7,391 bases of DNA. It comes from JBBRNH01 sp038230415 (GTDB taxonomy: Bacteria; Bacteroidota; Bacteroidia; Cytophagales; Spirosomataceae). Position numbers and translations under genes: made by a program. The notes beneath the pieces were generated by a model that was not told the DNA's origin, ran no database searches, and was given only the letters and a program-made list of their open reading frames with translations. Positions 1 to 6,078 of the stretch are shown here, one piece after another; the stretch's first letter is position 1, and every line of letters starts with the position of its first letter. The DNA lies in the NCBI GenBank assembly GCA_038230415.1, contig JBBRNH010000141.1:1-7391 (forward strand). Direction: 5' to 3'.

Positions 1-1345
1 GCTTTTTCTCCACCGTTGTTACATTCACCGTGTACAAATGCGAATAGCCATCGGCTTCTGACTGAAACCAAAGCGTCTGATTATCAGCCAGGAAGCTCAT
101 ATTCCCCGTCCCGAACGACGTGATGCCCGGCCCGCCAATCCAGGCATCATCGTGTTGGGCATCAAGCACGGTCAAGGCGGGCGTGATAGCGGTAGTACTG
201 CCGGGCATATCAAGTCGGCAAATCCAGCGGTTTTTGTTATCCTGCGACCGCACGACCACCACCGCTATCTTGCCATCTACAGACCAAACGGGGCCGAAAA
301 CGGTGTACGGTTTTTGGTTTTCGGTTTTCGGTTTCTGGGCTTCTGCCTTACCCGCCGTTTTGCTGGTGTCAGGCCGGGTTTTTCCCGTAAACTGCAAACC
401 GGAAACCGAAAGTATGGTATCCCTCGCTACATCATACACAAAAAACTCCGATGTGGACAATGGTGCGCCGACTTTGGTACGGGCCTGAATCTCCTCCGTG
501 TATCCCGATTCGGTGACGTAGTTTGGCACCTGCGCCACCTTCGCGCCAACAGCCGCTTTGGTCAACCGATAGGTCACAAACCGCCCGTCGGGGCTGAGTT
601 GCGGGCTGGTGAGGGTTTTCTCCTCTAAGAAAATCTCTTTGGCCCGGCGGGGCTTGTCGGCCTTAGCGATGCGTTCGGCTTCGTCGCGTTTGGCTTTGCG
701 CTCGGTTAGCACGGTTGAGAGCCGCAGCTGGTCGGCTTTCAGGAATTTTTCTTCGTCGGTAAGTTTTGGGTCAGGTTTTTTGCTGCCGGGTTTGAAATCA
801 GTGCGTTGCGTGATGTCGCCGGTGGTCAGGTTTGCCGAAAACAGGTTCTGCCCCCGCCGAAACGCCACTATATTTTCGTCGGCCAGAAACACCGGGTCAG
901 TTTCAGGTTCGGTGGTGTTGGTCAGTTGGCGGCTTTTTCCGGTGCCGGTCTCAATCCAGAACAGATCACCGTCGCGCTCAAAAAGCCGCTGCGTCCGGGC
1001 GCGGTTATAGGCCGGAGCCGGGTTGCCAAACGGCCCGTTTCCTCCGCCCGATACCTGTGGATAGGGCAAGGCCCGACGCGCTGATGGATTGACTTTGAGG
1101 GGTTTGCGGTCTCCAACAAGCGAAATTTGATAGAGCGAATCAGATTTTTCGGCGGTTGGGTTCCACGAAAAATAGATTGTTTTGGCATCATCGCTCCAGA
1201 ACGGATTCGACGGCGACGTACCGACCCACGTTTTGGGGTCCTGCATGATTTTTTCGACGGTAAGCGTCGGCTTGGGAGCGGGCTGGGCAATGGCGGCTAC
1301 GGTGGTGAGCAACCAAAAGAAAATCGGGGTACAGGCTTTGTTCAT
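1..1345 (-). CDS. S9-family peptidase (DPP-IV/prolyl oligopeptidase-like), N-terminal part, runs off left edge
   Basis: An uninterrupted minus-strand frame runs from ATG at 1345 to the window edge, giving 448 codons with no stop; the C-terminal half is outside. Residues 1-20 form a signal peptide: a short n-region with Lys3, a hydrophobic stretch IFFWLLTTVAA, then AIA before Gln21 as a signal peptidase I site. The mature start (LTVEKIMQDP, then GTSPSNPFWSDD) and later repeats such as LSPDGRFVTYRL (about residue 250) and PVWSVDGKIAVVVV (about 350) are beta-propeller blades of S9 peptidases. A charged, probably helical insertion at about 190-242 is rich in Lys, Arg and Glu. The Ser-Asp-His catalytic alpha/beta-hydrolase domain should lie beyond the left edge, so activity cannot be judged. 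The expected role is periplasmic or surface peptide degradation. It lies 38 bp downstream of hldD on the same strand. A heptamer-repeat segment sits in frame at about residues 311-348. The family is fairly sure, the substrate unknown. Confidence 0.88.
   Translation of the reverse strand, partial: MNKACTPIFFWLLTTVAAIAQPAPKPTLTVEKIMQDPKTWVGTSPSNPFWSDDAKTIYFSWNPTAEKSDSLYQISLVGDRKPLKVNPSARRALPYPQVSGGGNGPFGNPAPAYNRARTQRLFERDGDLFWIETGTGKSRQLTNTTEPETDPVFLADENIVAFRRGQNLFSANLTTGDITQRTDFKPGSKKPDPKLTDEEKFLKADQLRLSTVLTERKAKRDEAERIAKADKPRRAKEIFLEEKTLTSPQLSPDGRFVTYRLTKAAVGAKVAQVPNYVTESGYTEEIQARTKVGAPLSTSEFFVYDVARDTILSVSGLQFTGKTRPDTSKTAGKAEAQKPKTENQKPYTVFGPVWSVDGKIAVVVVRSQDNKNRWICRLDMPGSTTAITPALTVLDAQHDDAWIGGPGITSFGTGNMSFLADNQTLWFQSEADGYSHLYTVNVTTVEKK
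302..412. repeat. Inverted pair of 7-bp-period arrays inside the S9 peptidase gene
   Basis: Left arm, plus strand from 309: GGTTTTT, GGTTTTC, GGTTTTC, GGTTTCT, with degenerate units on both sides (302-308 and 337-343). Right arm from 385: CCGTAAA, CTGCAAA, CCGGAAA, CCGAAAG. The right-arm units are degenerate reverse complements of the left-arm units, so the arms face each other across about 41 bp. The segment lies inside the peptidase reading frame without breaking it and encodes a Lys/Pro/Gln-rich linker (QKPKTENQKP in the middle). It has the same period and inverted layout as the intergenic arrays at 3049-3144 and 6001-6078. Confidence 0.7.
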
Positions 1346-1383
1346 GCGCGAGATGGGTCAAGCCGTGAAAATACGGTGTACTC

Positions 1384-2349
1384 CTACAAATACGCCCCGG
1401 TCGTCAAATAATTCTGCACATAATCCTGAATCCCGGCTTCGAGGGTATAAAACGGGCGTTCGTAGCCAATGGAGCGCAGTTTGCTCATGTTGGCTTGCGT
1501 GTAGTACTGGTACTTGTCGCGGATGTCGGCGGGGGTATCAATAAAACTGATGTCGGGTTCGCGGTGCATCGCCCTAAACGTATTGGTAGCCAGGTCATTA
1601 AAGGTCCGGGCGGTGCCGCTGCCGAGGTTATAAATGCCCGAATTACGACGGTGGTGCATCAAGAATGAGCAAACGTCCACCACATCTTTCACATATACAA
1701 AGTCACGCATTTGACCGCCGTCGGCAAATTCGGGATTGTGTGACCGGAACAGTTTCATCGCACCCGTTTTTTCAATCTGGTGGTAAGCGTGGAAAATAAC
1801 CGAAGCCATCCGGCCTTTGTGGTACTCATTAGGGCCATAGACGTTAAAAAATTTCAGCCCGGCCCAGAAAAACGGTTTCCGTTCCTGCTCCAACGCCCAG
1901 ATATCAAACACGTTTTTCGATTCGCCGTAGGGGTTAAGGGGCTTGAGTTGCGATATTAGCGACTCGTTATCGTCGTAGCCCAGTTCGCCGAGACCGTAGG
2001 TAGCAGCAGAAGAGGCATAAACCAGCGGAATTTGGTACTCGATGCACTTTTGCCAGATGCGTTTTGAGTATTCGACATTGAGATGCTCGAAGATATACCA
2101 GTTAAATTCGGTGGTATCAGTCCGTGCGCCAATGTGAAACAAAAACTCAACTTCCTGATAATTCTGATCGAGCCAATCAAAAAACTTCTCCCGGTCAACG
2201 CGCTCCTGAATCCGTTTGTTAGCCAGATTTGCTTCTTTACCGGGATTAGAAAAATCGTCAACGGCAATGATGAAATTGAAATTTTCCTGATTGAGTTTGG
2301 TAATCAAACAACTGCCGATAAACCCGGCAGCCCCCGTGACAATAATCAT
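1384..2349 (-). CDS. hldD: ADP-L-glycero-D-manno-heptose 6-epimerase (HldD/RfaD)
   Basis: This 321-residue cytoplasmic enzyme belongs to the extended short-chain dehydrogenase/reductase family. It converts ADP-D-glycero-beta-D-manno-heptose to the L-glycero form, the last step in making the heptose donor for lipopolysaccharide inner core. The sequence shows the nucleotide-binding GAAGFIG at residues 6-12, the acidic VDDFSNPGK region (30-38) expected of this subgroup, YASSAATYG (111-119) supplying the active-site Ser/Thr region, and the catalytic Tyr141-xxx-Lys145 pair in PYGESK. KFFNVYGPNEYHKG and the later RDFVYVKDVV are typical of HldD. The length is close to the usual 310-330. ATG at 2349 is chosen because the Rossmann beta strand starts immediately (MIIVTG). 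The gene is divergent from the QueD-like gene and 38 bp upstream of the S9 peptidase, with which it may be co-transcribed. Together with lpxB on the other side it points to LPS synthesis. Confidence 0.95.
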   Translation of the reverse strand: MIIVTGAAGFIGSCLITKLNQENFNFIIAVDDFSNPGKEANLANKRIQERVDREKFFDWLDQNYQEVEFLFHIGARTDTTEFNWYIFEHLNVEYSKRIWQKCIEYQIPLVYASSAATYGLGELGYDDNESLISQLKPLNPYGESKNVFDIWALEQERKPFFWAGLKFFNVYGPNEYHKGRMASVIFHAYHQIEKTGAMKLFRSHNPEFADGGQMRDFVYVKDVVDVCSFLMHHRRNSGIYNLGSGTARTFNDLATNTFRAMHREPDISFIDTPADIRDKYQYYTQANMSKLRSIGYERPFYTLEAGIQDYVQNYLTTGAYL

Positions 2350-2612
2350 AAATTGGTCTGACTAAACGTATTGATACTGAACAGGCTACGTGCAAAATAG
2401 TAGTTTGAGAAACGGACGTAAAATTAATGGTTTAGTTTTTTAGACCCTATTGCCGTTTTGATGAATAAATTGTATTTTTCCAAGTAACGCGGAGTCGTAC
2501 TCCGCAGTCAGGAATGGCACTGCGGAGTGCAACCCCGCGTTACTGACTACTACCCGTTATCTTTACCAATCAAACAGGCGTTTCTGGAAACCGCCGATAA
2601 CTAACCAGACAC
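2350..2612. other. Divergent intergenic region between hldD and the QueD-like gene
   Basis: These 263 bp separate two start codons pointing outward, so promoters for both directions should lie here. The hldD-proximal half (2350-2482) is AT-rich; the other half is occupied by the REP-like palindrome at 2483-2544. I found no convincing Bacteroidetes-type promoter (TTG, about 19-21 bp, TAnnTTTG) in either direction, only partial -7 matches. No small ORF with a credible product was seen. Confidence 0.6.
2483..2544. repeat. REP-like double palindrome
   Basis: Arms 2483-2508 and 2519-2544 are 26 bp each and complementary except at three positions, one of which would be a G-U pair in RNA, with a 10-base loop (2509-2518). 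Each arm is itself a small hairpin: the left arm has GCGGAGT-CGT-ACTCCGC with a perfect 7-bp stem, and the right arm has GCGGAGT-GCA-ACCCCGC with one wobble. A hairpin pair nested in a larger palindrome is the layout of REP/BIME-type dispersed elements. It lies between divergent genes and has no T-tract on either side, so a terminator role is unlikely. Confidence 0.7.
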
Positions 2613-3044
2613 ATGGTCTATATCAATAGGGTTGAGCATTTCAATGCCGCCCACCGCTTATATAATCCGAACTGGTCGGACGAAAAAAACCAGCAAATCT
2701 TCGGCCCCTGCGCCAACATCAACTGGCACGGTCACAATTTTGAACTGATTGTGACCGTAAAAGGCGAACCCGACCCCGATACCGGCTTCGTGATTGACCT
2801 GAAGCTCCTCGGCGACATCATCAAGCGCGACGTTATTGACAAGGTTGACCACAAAAACCTGAACCTCGACGTGGACTTTATGCAGGGCAAGATGGCTTCG
2901 TGCGAGGTGTTCATCATGGAAATCTGGAAAATTCTCGACCGCGCCCTCGCCGACGTAAACAGAAATGACGGGTCTGAAGCCCGGCTGCACCAACTCCGGC
3001 TGTATGAAACGCAGAAGAATTTTGTTGATTATTTTGGAGAGTGA
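2613..3044 (+). CDS. queD: 6-carboxytetrahydropterin synthase / 6-pyruvoyl-tetrahydropterin synthase family (QueD-like)
   Basis: This 143-residue protein of the PTPS/QueD family would act on 7,8-dihydroneopterin triphosphate in the cytoplasm; in bacteria the usual product is 6-carboxytetrahydropterin, the second step toward queuosine and other 7-deazapurines. Zn ligands are visible as His14 (FNAAHRL) and His39 and His41 (WHGHNF). The proposed catalytic Cys is Cys33 in FGPCANINW, with Asp79-His80 (VDHKNLN) completing the relay and Glu132 (LYETQKN) as the pterin-anchoring glutamate. ASCEVF at 95-100 corresponds to the PTSEN-type segment. All key residues are present and the length is normal or slightly long. 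No other queuosine gene is in the window, so a different pterin role cannot be excluded. The start at 2613 places the first beta strand (VYINRVEHFNAAH) at the expected position. It is followed after 101 bp by lpxB on the same strand, with a heptamer inverted repeat in the gap. Confidence 0.88.
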   Translation: MVYINRVEHFNAAHRLYNPNWSDEKNQQIFGPCANINWHGHNFELIVTVKGEPDPDTGFVIDLKLLGDIIKRDVIDKVDHKNLNLDVDFMQGKMASCEVFIMEIWKILDRALADVNRNDGSEARLHQLRLYETQKNFVDYFGE

Positions 3045-3048
3045 TAGA

Positions 3049-3144
3049 AGTAGCAAGTGGTTGATGGCAAGTGCGGGGCGGCCCGTGCCGTTAGTTCCTG
3101 CCGGGTTACTACTAATCACTTGCCACTAACCACTTGCCACTACT
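3049..3144. repeat. Inverted pair of 7-bp-period arrays before lpxB
   Basis: The left arm starts at 3049 with AGTAGCA, AGTGGTT, GATGGCA, AGTGCGG. The right arm from 3110 reads TACTAAT, CACTTGC, CACTAAC, CACTTGC, CACTACT. Positions 3049-3073 pair with 3117-3144 apart from a 3-base bulge and two mismatches, enclosing about 43 bp, so the transcript could fold into a stem of about 25 bp. The outer edge of the right arm ends one base before the lpxB ATG. Without a following T-run it does not look like an intrinsic terminator for the QueD-like gene; translational effects on lpxB are possible but unproven. Confidence 0.75.
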
Positions 3145-3145
3145 T

Positions 3146-4270
3146 ATGACCTATTATTTAATTGCCGGTGAACGCTCCGGCGATCTGCACGGGGGCAACC
3201 TCGTCCGGGCTATTCATGAAAATGACCCGCAGGCGCAGTGCCGGGCCTACGGCGGTGAGCAGATGCGGGAGGCCGGAGCCGTTATCGTCAGGCATTATGG
3301 CGAAATGGCCTTTATGGGGTTCAAAGCCGTGATTCAGAACCTCGGCACCATCCGGCGTATCCTCCGCGAGTGTCAGGCTGATTTGCTGACCCACCGCCCC
3401 GACGTGCTGATTCTGATTGATTATGCCGGGTTTAACCTCCGCATGGCGAGGTTTGCCAAACAGCACGGCATCCGGGTTTTTTATTACATATCGCCCAAAG
3501 TATGGGCCTGGAACCCGCGCCGGGCCATCACCATCAAAGCCGTTGTTGATCGCCTATTCGTGATTTTTCCGTTCGAGGTGGCGTTTTTCAAAACCTACGA
3601 TTACGACGTTGAGTACGTCGGCAACCCGTTGATGGATGCCATTTCGGCCTGGCAAACTGAACAGACCGACGCACCGAAAAACCCAATTCCCGGCAAACCA
3701 ATCGTGGCGTTGTTGCCGGGGAGCCGCAAACAGGAAATCACGGCGATGCTGCCGGTGATGCTGGCAGCTTCACGGCAGTTTCCTGATTATCAGTTTGTGG
3801 TGGCAACGGTCAGCAATCTCCCGACCGAACTCTACGACGCGATGCTGACCGATTACCCTGCCGTGACTCGCGTAAACGACGATGCTTACGGCTTACTCAA
3901 CCGGGCCACTGCCGCGCTCGTTACGTCGGGTACGGCTACGCTCGAAACGGCCTTGTTTTCTGTGCCGCAAGTCGTGCTGTACAAAACGCCCCGATGGTGG
4001 TACGAGATTGGCAAGCGCGTGTTGGCGGTGCCGTTTTTGTCGCTCGTGAACCTGATTGCGGGACATGAGGTCGTCCGCGAACTGATTCACGACTGCACCC
4101 CGGCCCGCGTTGCCGATGAGTTGCAATTGGTGTTGCCGGGCGGTTTTCGCCGTGAAGCCGTGTTGCATGATTACGCCTTGGTACAGCAGCGCGTTGGCGG
4201 GCCGGGCGCGTCGGGGCGGGCGGGCAAACGGATGGTGGAGTTGCTAAAAGCAGACTGTACTATTTTGTGA
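3146..4270 (+). CDS. lpxB: Lipid-A-disaccharide synthase (LpxB)
   Basis: This 374-residue glycosyltransferase of family GT19 joins UDP-2,3-diacylglucosamine to lipid X (2,3-diacylglucosamine 1-phosphate) at the inner face of the cytoplasmic membrane, making the lipid A disaccharide. Family motifs occur in order: AGERSGDLHGGNL (7-19), MGFKAVIQNL (57-66), LIDYAGFN with Asp92 (90-97), YYISPKVWAWNPRR (113-126), YVGNPLMD (157-164), LLPGSRKQEI (189-198) and SGTATLE (261-267), the last two being the donor-nucleotide half. The length fits the family. I chose ATG at 3146 (MTYYLIAGE) over an upstream in-frame TTG at 3134, because the four extra codons are made by the heptamer repeat and the family starts at the first beta strand. 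The Ala at position 94 stands where LpxB proteins usually have Pro. It lies 101 bp downstream of the QueD-like gene; the antitoxin gene follows after 34 bp. Confidence 0.95.
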   Translation: MTYYLIAGERSGDLHGGNLVRAIHENDPQAQCRAYGGEQMREAGAVIVRHYGEMAFMGFKAVIQNLGTIRRILRECQADLLTHRPDVLILIDYAGFNLRMARFAKQHGIRVFYYISPKVWAWNPRRAITIKAVVDRLFVIFPFEVAFFKTYDYDVEYVGNPLMDAISAWQTEQTDAPKNPIPGKPIVALLPGSRKQEITAMLPVMLAASRQFPDYQFVVATVSNLPTELYDAMLTDYPAVTRVNDDAYGLLNRATAALVTSGTATLETALFSVPQVVLYKTPRWWYEIGKRVLAVPFLSLVNLIAGHEVVRELIHDCTPARVADELQLVLPGGFRREAVLHDYALVQQRVGGPGASGRAGKRMVELLKADCTIL

Positions 4271-4304
4271 TTATGTTGCTAACTTGCCCTAAACGATTAA
4301 TGAG

Positions 4305-4535
4305 ATGAACACAATAGAATTAAAATCAACGCTGCATCAGTTGATTGACCAAATCAACGATAACGCGGTTTTACAGGCTTACACCACGCTGTTATCGCGC
4401 GAAGCAACCCATAAAGCCGACTTTTGGGACGATCTTACACCGGCCCAACAAGCGAAAATTGACAAGGGATTAGCTGATTTGTCGGCGGGGAAAAAGAAAT
4501 CACTTGCTGACGTACTGGCTAAATATCAGTGGTGA
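4305..4535 (+). CDS. Small antitoxin of a RelE/ParE-type toxin-antitoxin pair (addiction-module component)
   Basis: This 76-residue protein lacks a signal peptide and membrane segments. It is predicted to be mostly alpha-helical, with an N-terminal helix (residues about 2-32) followed by DFWDDLTPAQQAKIDKGLADL and a basic GKKKSLADVLAKYQW tail. The style matches the short unstable antitoxins ('putative addiction module component') that precede RelE/ParE toxins in Bacteroidetes. The C-terminal part would be expected to wrap and neutralise the toxin. The strongest support is context: its stop TGA (4533-4535) overlaps the GTG start of a RelE/ParE-like reading frame in the usual antitoxin-first order. 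It appears intact, in contrast to the toxin. No clear DNA-binding fold is visible, so autoregulation cannot be claimed. The exact family is unsure. Confidence 0.75.
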   Translation: MNTIELKSTLHQLIDQINDNAVLQAYTTLLSREATHKADFWDDLTPAQQAKIDKGLADLSAGKKKSLADVLAKYQW

Positions 4536-4816
4536 CTATTTTTTTATCGGAACAGGCCGAGACCGATTTAGACGAGATTGTAGCTTACCTCGCTGAAAAT
4601 TAGTCGGCAAATCTAAAAGCAGACTTTCTGGCGGCATTATCGGATAAAATGCGCCTGATTGAGCAAATGCCAGAGATGTATCGCAAATCTCAAAAACGGC
4701 CTGGGCTTCGGGAATGTGTCGTTAATAGGCATACAATTATGTACTACAAGATTATGCCTGATATTGACTTGATTGAACTGGTTGCTTTTATTTCGACAAG
4801 TCAGAATGATAGATAA
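4532..4816 (+). pseudogene. RelE/ParE-superfamily toxin interrupted by an in-frame TAG
   Basis: Starting at GTG 4532 (sharing GTGA with the antitoxin stop), the frame reads VTIFLSEQAETDLDEIVAYL then AEN, TAG at 4601-4603 (codon 24), and continues in the same frame for 70 codons to TAA at 4814-4816. Read through, the product is 94 residues, normal for RelE/ParE toxins. It has the family order: an N-terminal beta strand and helix, SANLKADFLAALSDKM helix, a P-E-M-Y turn, GLRECVVNRHTIMYYKI strands with the conserved Arg, and a final LIELVAFISTSQN strand. Homologues commonly have Trp after 'EN', so a single TGG-to-TAG change is the simplest explanation. The toxin would normally inhibit translation or gyrase; here a 23-residue fragment is expected. 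Internal ATG at 4649 could only give 55 residues lacking the first helices. Stop readthrough or sequencing error are the alternatives. The 3' end lies 3 bp from the convergent chrA stop. Confidence 0.82.
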
Positions 4817-4819
4817 ATG

Positions 4820-6004
4820 TCAACCCGGCCAGATAATTCCTAACAGTAACGCGCTTATAATCAGCAGATATGGTGGTATTTTGGTGAGTTCGAGCAGAAG
4901 AATCGTGGCTAACACAACGGTCACCATTTGCCACTGCGGAGCCATCGGCTCAAACAAAATAATGGCCGCCGAAGCCGTTAGCCCAATGCTTGCCGCATTG
5001 ATGCCCTCCAGCGAGGCCCGCACGGCCCGGTATCGTTTCAGTTGATCCCAAAACCGATACACGAAAAATATCAGGAATGTACCAGGCAGGAAAATCCCGG
5101 CGGTTGACACAAAACTGCCAAGTAATTGGCCCGAAATGCCTTCGTTCCGCATCGAGAGCGCACCGATATACGGCGCAAATGAAAACACTGGCCCCGGCAT
5201 GGCCTGCACCAAGCCCAAGCCCGACAAAAACTCCTCGCGGCTGAGGTAATGCTTGAAAGCCACAAACTCGTTGTAGAGCATCGGAGTCAGCACTTGCCCC
5301 CCGCCAAAGACGAGACTACCGTTTCGGTAAAAATTCTCGAATAAGCGCACCGGCAATGACTTTGTGATTGCCCCCAACGCAGCCGCGCCCAGCAATACAC
5401 CAATCCACAGAAAAAAATTGGCCCACTCGATGCGGAGGGGCTGTTTTTCCATCACGCGCTGTTTTTCGTAGGTCAGGGCCGTTGTTAAGCCGCCCACCAA
5501 AATCACGACCGGCGTGATATATGGCGACCGGAAAGCGTAGGCCATCAATGCCGCCAGCACCGCCAGTACCAGACTCGCCTGGGTTTTGATGATTTTTTGG
5601 GCCAGCCGATACCCCGCCACGATCAGAAACCCAACGGCCATCGGCTGAATAAACCGCGTAAACTGCATCGAAAGATTGCGTTGTTCGAGGTAATGCACGC
5701 CCATTGCAGCCGCCGTCATAATGCTTACGGCGGGCAGTACCCAGACCAACAGCGTGAGATAGGCTAAGTTCGGCCCGCCGATTTTAAAGCCTAACGCAGT
5801 GATTGTTTGCGTACTGGTGGGGCCGGGCAGCACCTGACACAGCGCGTTGAGTTCCATCAGCTCATCTTCGGTGAGGTATGCCCGCTTTTTCACGAACAGG
5901 TCAAACATCATTGCCAGATGCACCTGCGGTCCGCCAAAGGTTGTCCAGGACAGGAGCAACACATCCCGCAGAAAGATGATATAGCGGATTTTATTTCGTG
6001 TCAT
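4820..6004 (-). CDS. chrA: Chromate transporter ChrA, two-domain (long-chain CHR family)
   Basis: This 394-residue inner-membrane protein of the CHR family exports chromate in characterised members. It contains two homologous halves: the first has FGGPQ at 23-27 and LPGPTSTQ at 59-66, the second has FGGGQ at 233-237 and QAMPGP at 267-272. Many hydrophobic segments surround them, for example LAYLTLLVWVLPAVSIM, LVLAVLAALMAYAF, and a run of C-terminal segments ending LLIISALLLGIIWPG. The length is typical of bidomain ChrA. ATG at 6004 (MTRNKIRYIIFLRDVLL) is chosen because the family begins shortly before FGGP; this start codon lies inside a CCAATGA repeat unit. The upstream leader is a long hairpin-forming repeat. 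It follows the 2OG-oxygenase on the same strand after 74 bp. No ChrB-type regulator is nearby, so chromate-inducible control is not evident. Many CHR proteins in non-resistant bacteria have untested substrates. Confidence 0.9.
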   Translation of the reverse strand: MTRNKIRYIIFLRDVLLLSWTTFGGPQVHLAMMFDLFVKKRAYLTEDELMELNALCQVLPGPTSTQTITALGFKIGGPNLAYLTLLVWVLPAVSIMTAAAMGVHYLEQRNLSMQFTRFIQPMAVGFLIVAGYRLAQKIIKTQASLVLAVLAALMAYAFRSPYITPVVILVGGLTTALTYEKQRVMEKQPLRIEWANFFLWIGVLLGAAALGAITKSLPVRLFENFYRNGSLVFGGGQVLTPMLYNEFVAFKHYLSREEFLSGLGLVQAMPGPVFSFAPYIGALSMRNEGISGQLLGSFVSTAGIFLPGTFLIFFVYRFWDQLKRYRAVRASLEGINAASIGLTASAAIILFEPMAPQWQMVTVVLATILLLELTKIPPYLLIISALLLGIIWPG

Positions 6005-6078
6005 TGGTCATTGCTTCGCGGTCATCGGTCATTGGTCAGGTGTTGTTTAACCAATGACCAATGACGCGAAGTAAATGA
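6001..6078. repeat. Inverted pair of 7-bp-period arrays covering the chrA leader and start codon
   Basis: Left arm from 6001: TCATTGG, TCATTGC, TTCGCGG, TCATCGG, TCATTGG. Right arm from 6051: CCAATGA, CCAATGA, CGCGAAG, TAAATGA. The odd unit (TTCGCGG / CGCGAAG) sits at the mirrored place in both arms, so the arms are diverged inverted copies and not two independent arrays. About 28 bp can pair (6009-6036 with 6049-6077) with one bulge and a few mismatches; the loop is about 12 bases. The element fills the whole gap between the oxygenase stop (6079-6081) and chrA, whose ATG (6004-6002) is part of the outermost unit. Confidence 0.82.

Noticed and set aside
120..1411. Several overlapping open frames on the plus strand, and one other minus-strand frame at 922-1290
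   Set aside because: They are shadows of the S9 peptidase frame, which is open over 448 codons with a signal peptide and propeller motifs; the shadow products are low-complexity and Arg/Ser-rich.
2394..2400. Minus-strand TATTTTG as a promoter for hldD
   Set aside because: The spacing inside the motif is one base short of TAnnTTTG and no upstream TTG was found at the proper distance.
2558..2565. TATCTTTA as a -7 promoter element for the QueD-like gene
   Set aside because: It matches TAnnTTTG at all but the last base, but no TTG occurs at the expected spacing upstream; chance is likely in AT-rich sequence.
2658..3119. A 153-codon minus-strand frame opposite the QueD-like gene
   Set aside because: It is antisense to a gene with an intact Zn site and catalytic residues, and its start lies in the heptamer repeat region.
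3049..3144. CRISPR-like repeats
   Set aside because: The units are 7 bp and contiguous with no spacers, and the arms are inverted; no cas gene is present.
4773..5045. A 90-codon plus-strand frame starting within the toxin remnant
   Set aside because: It overlaps the toxin frame and then runs antisense to chrA, with no recognisable product.
6009..6077. Rho-independent terminator after the oxygenase gene
   Set aside because: The stem is long but the units are not GC-rich overall, no T-tract follows on the minus strand, and the 7-bp periodic structure explains the pairing better.
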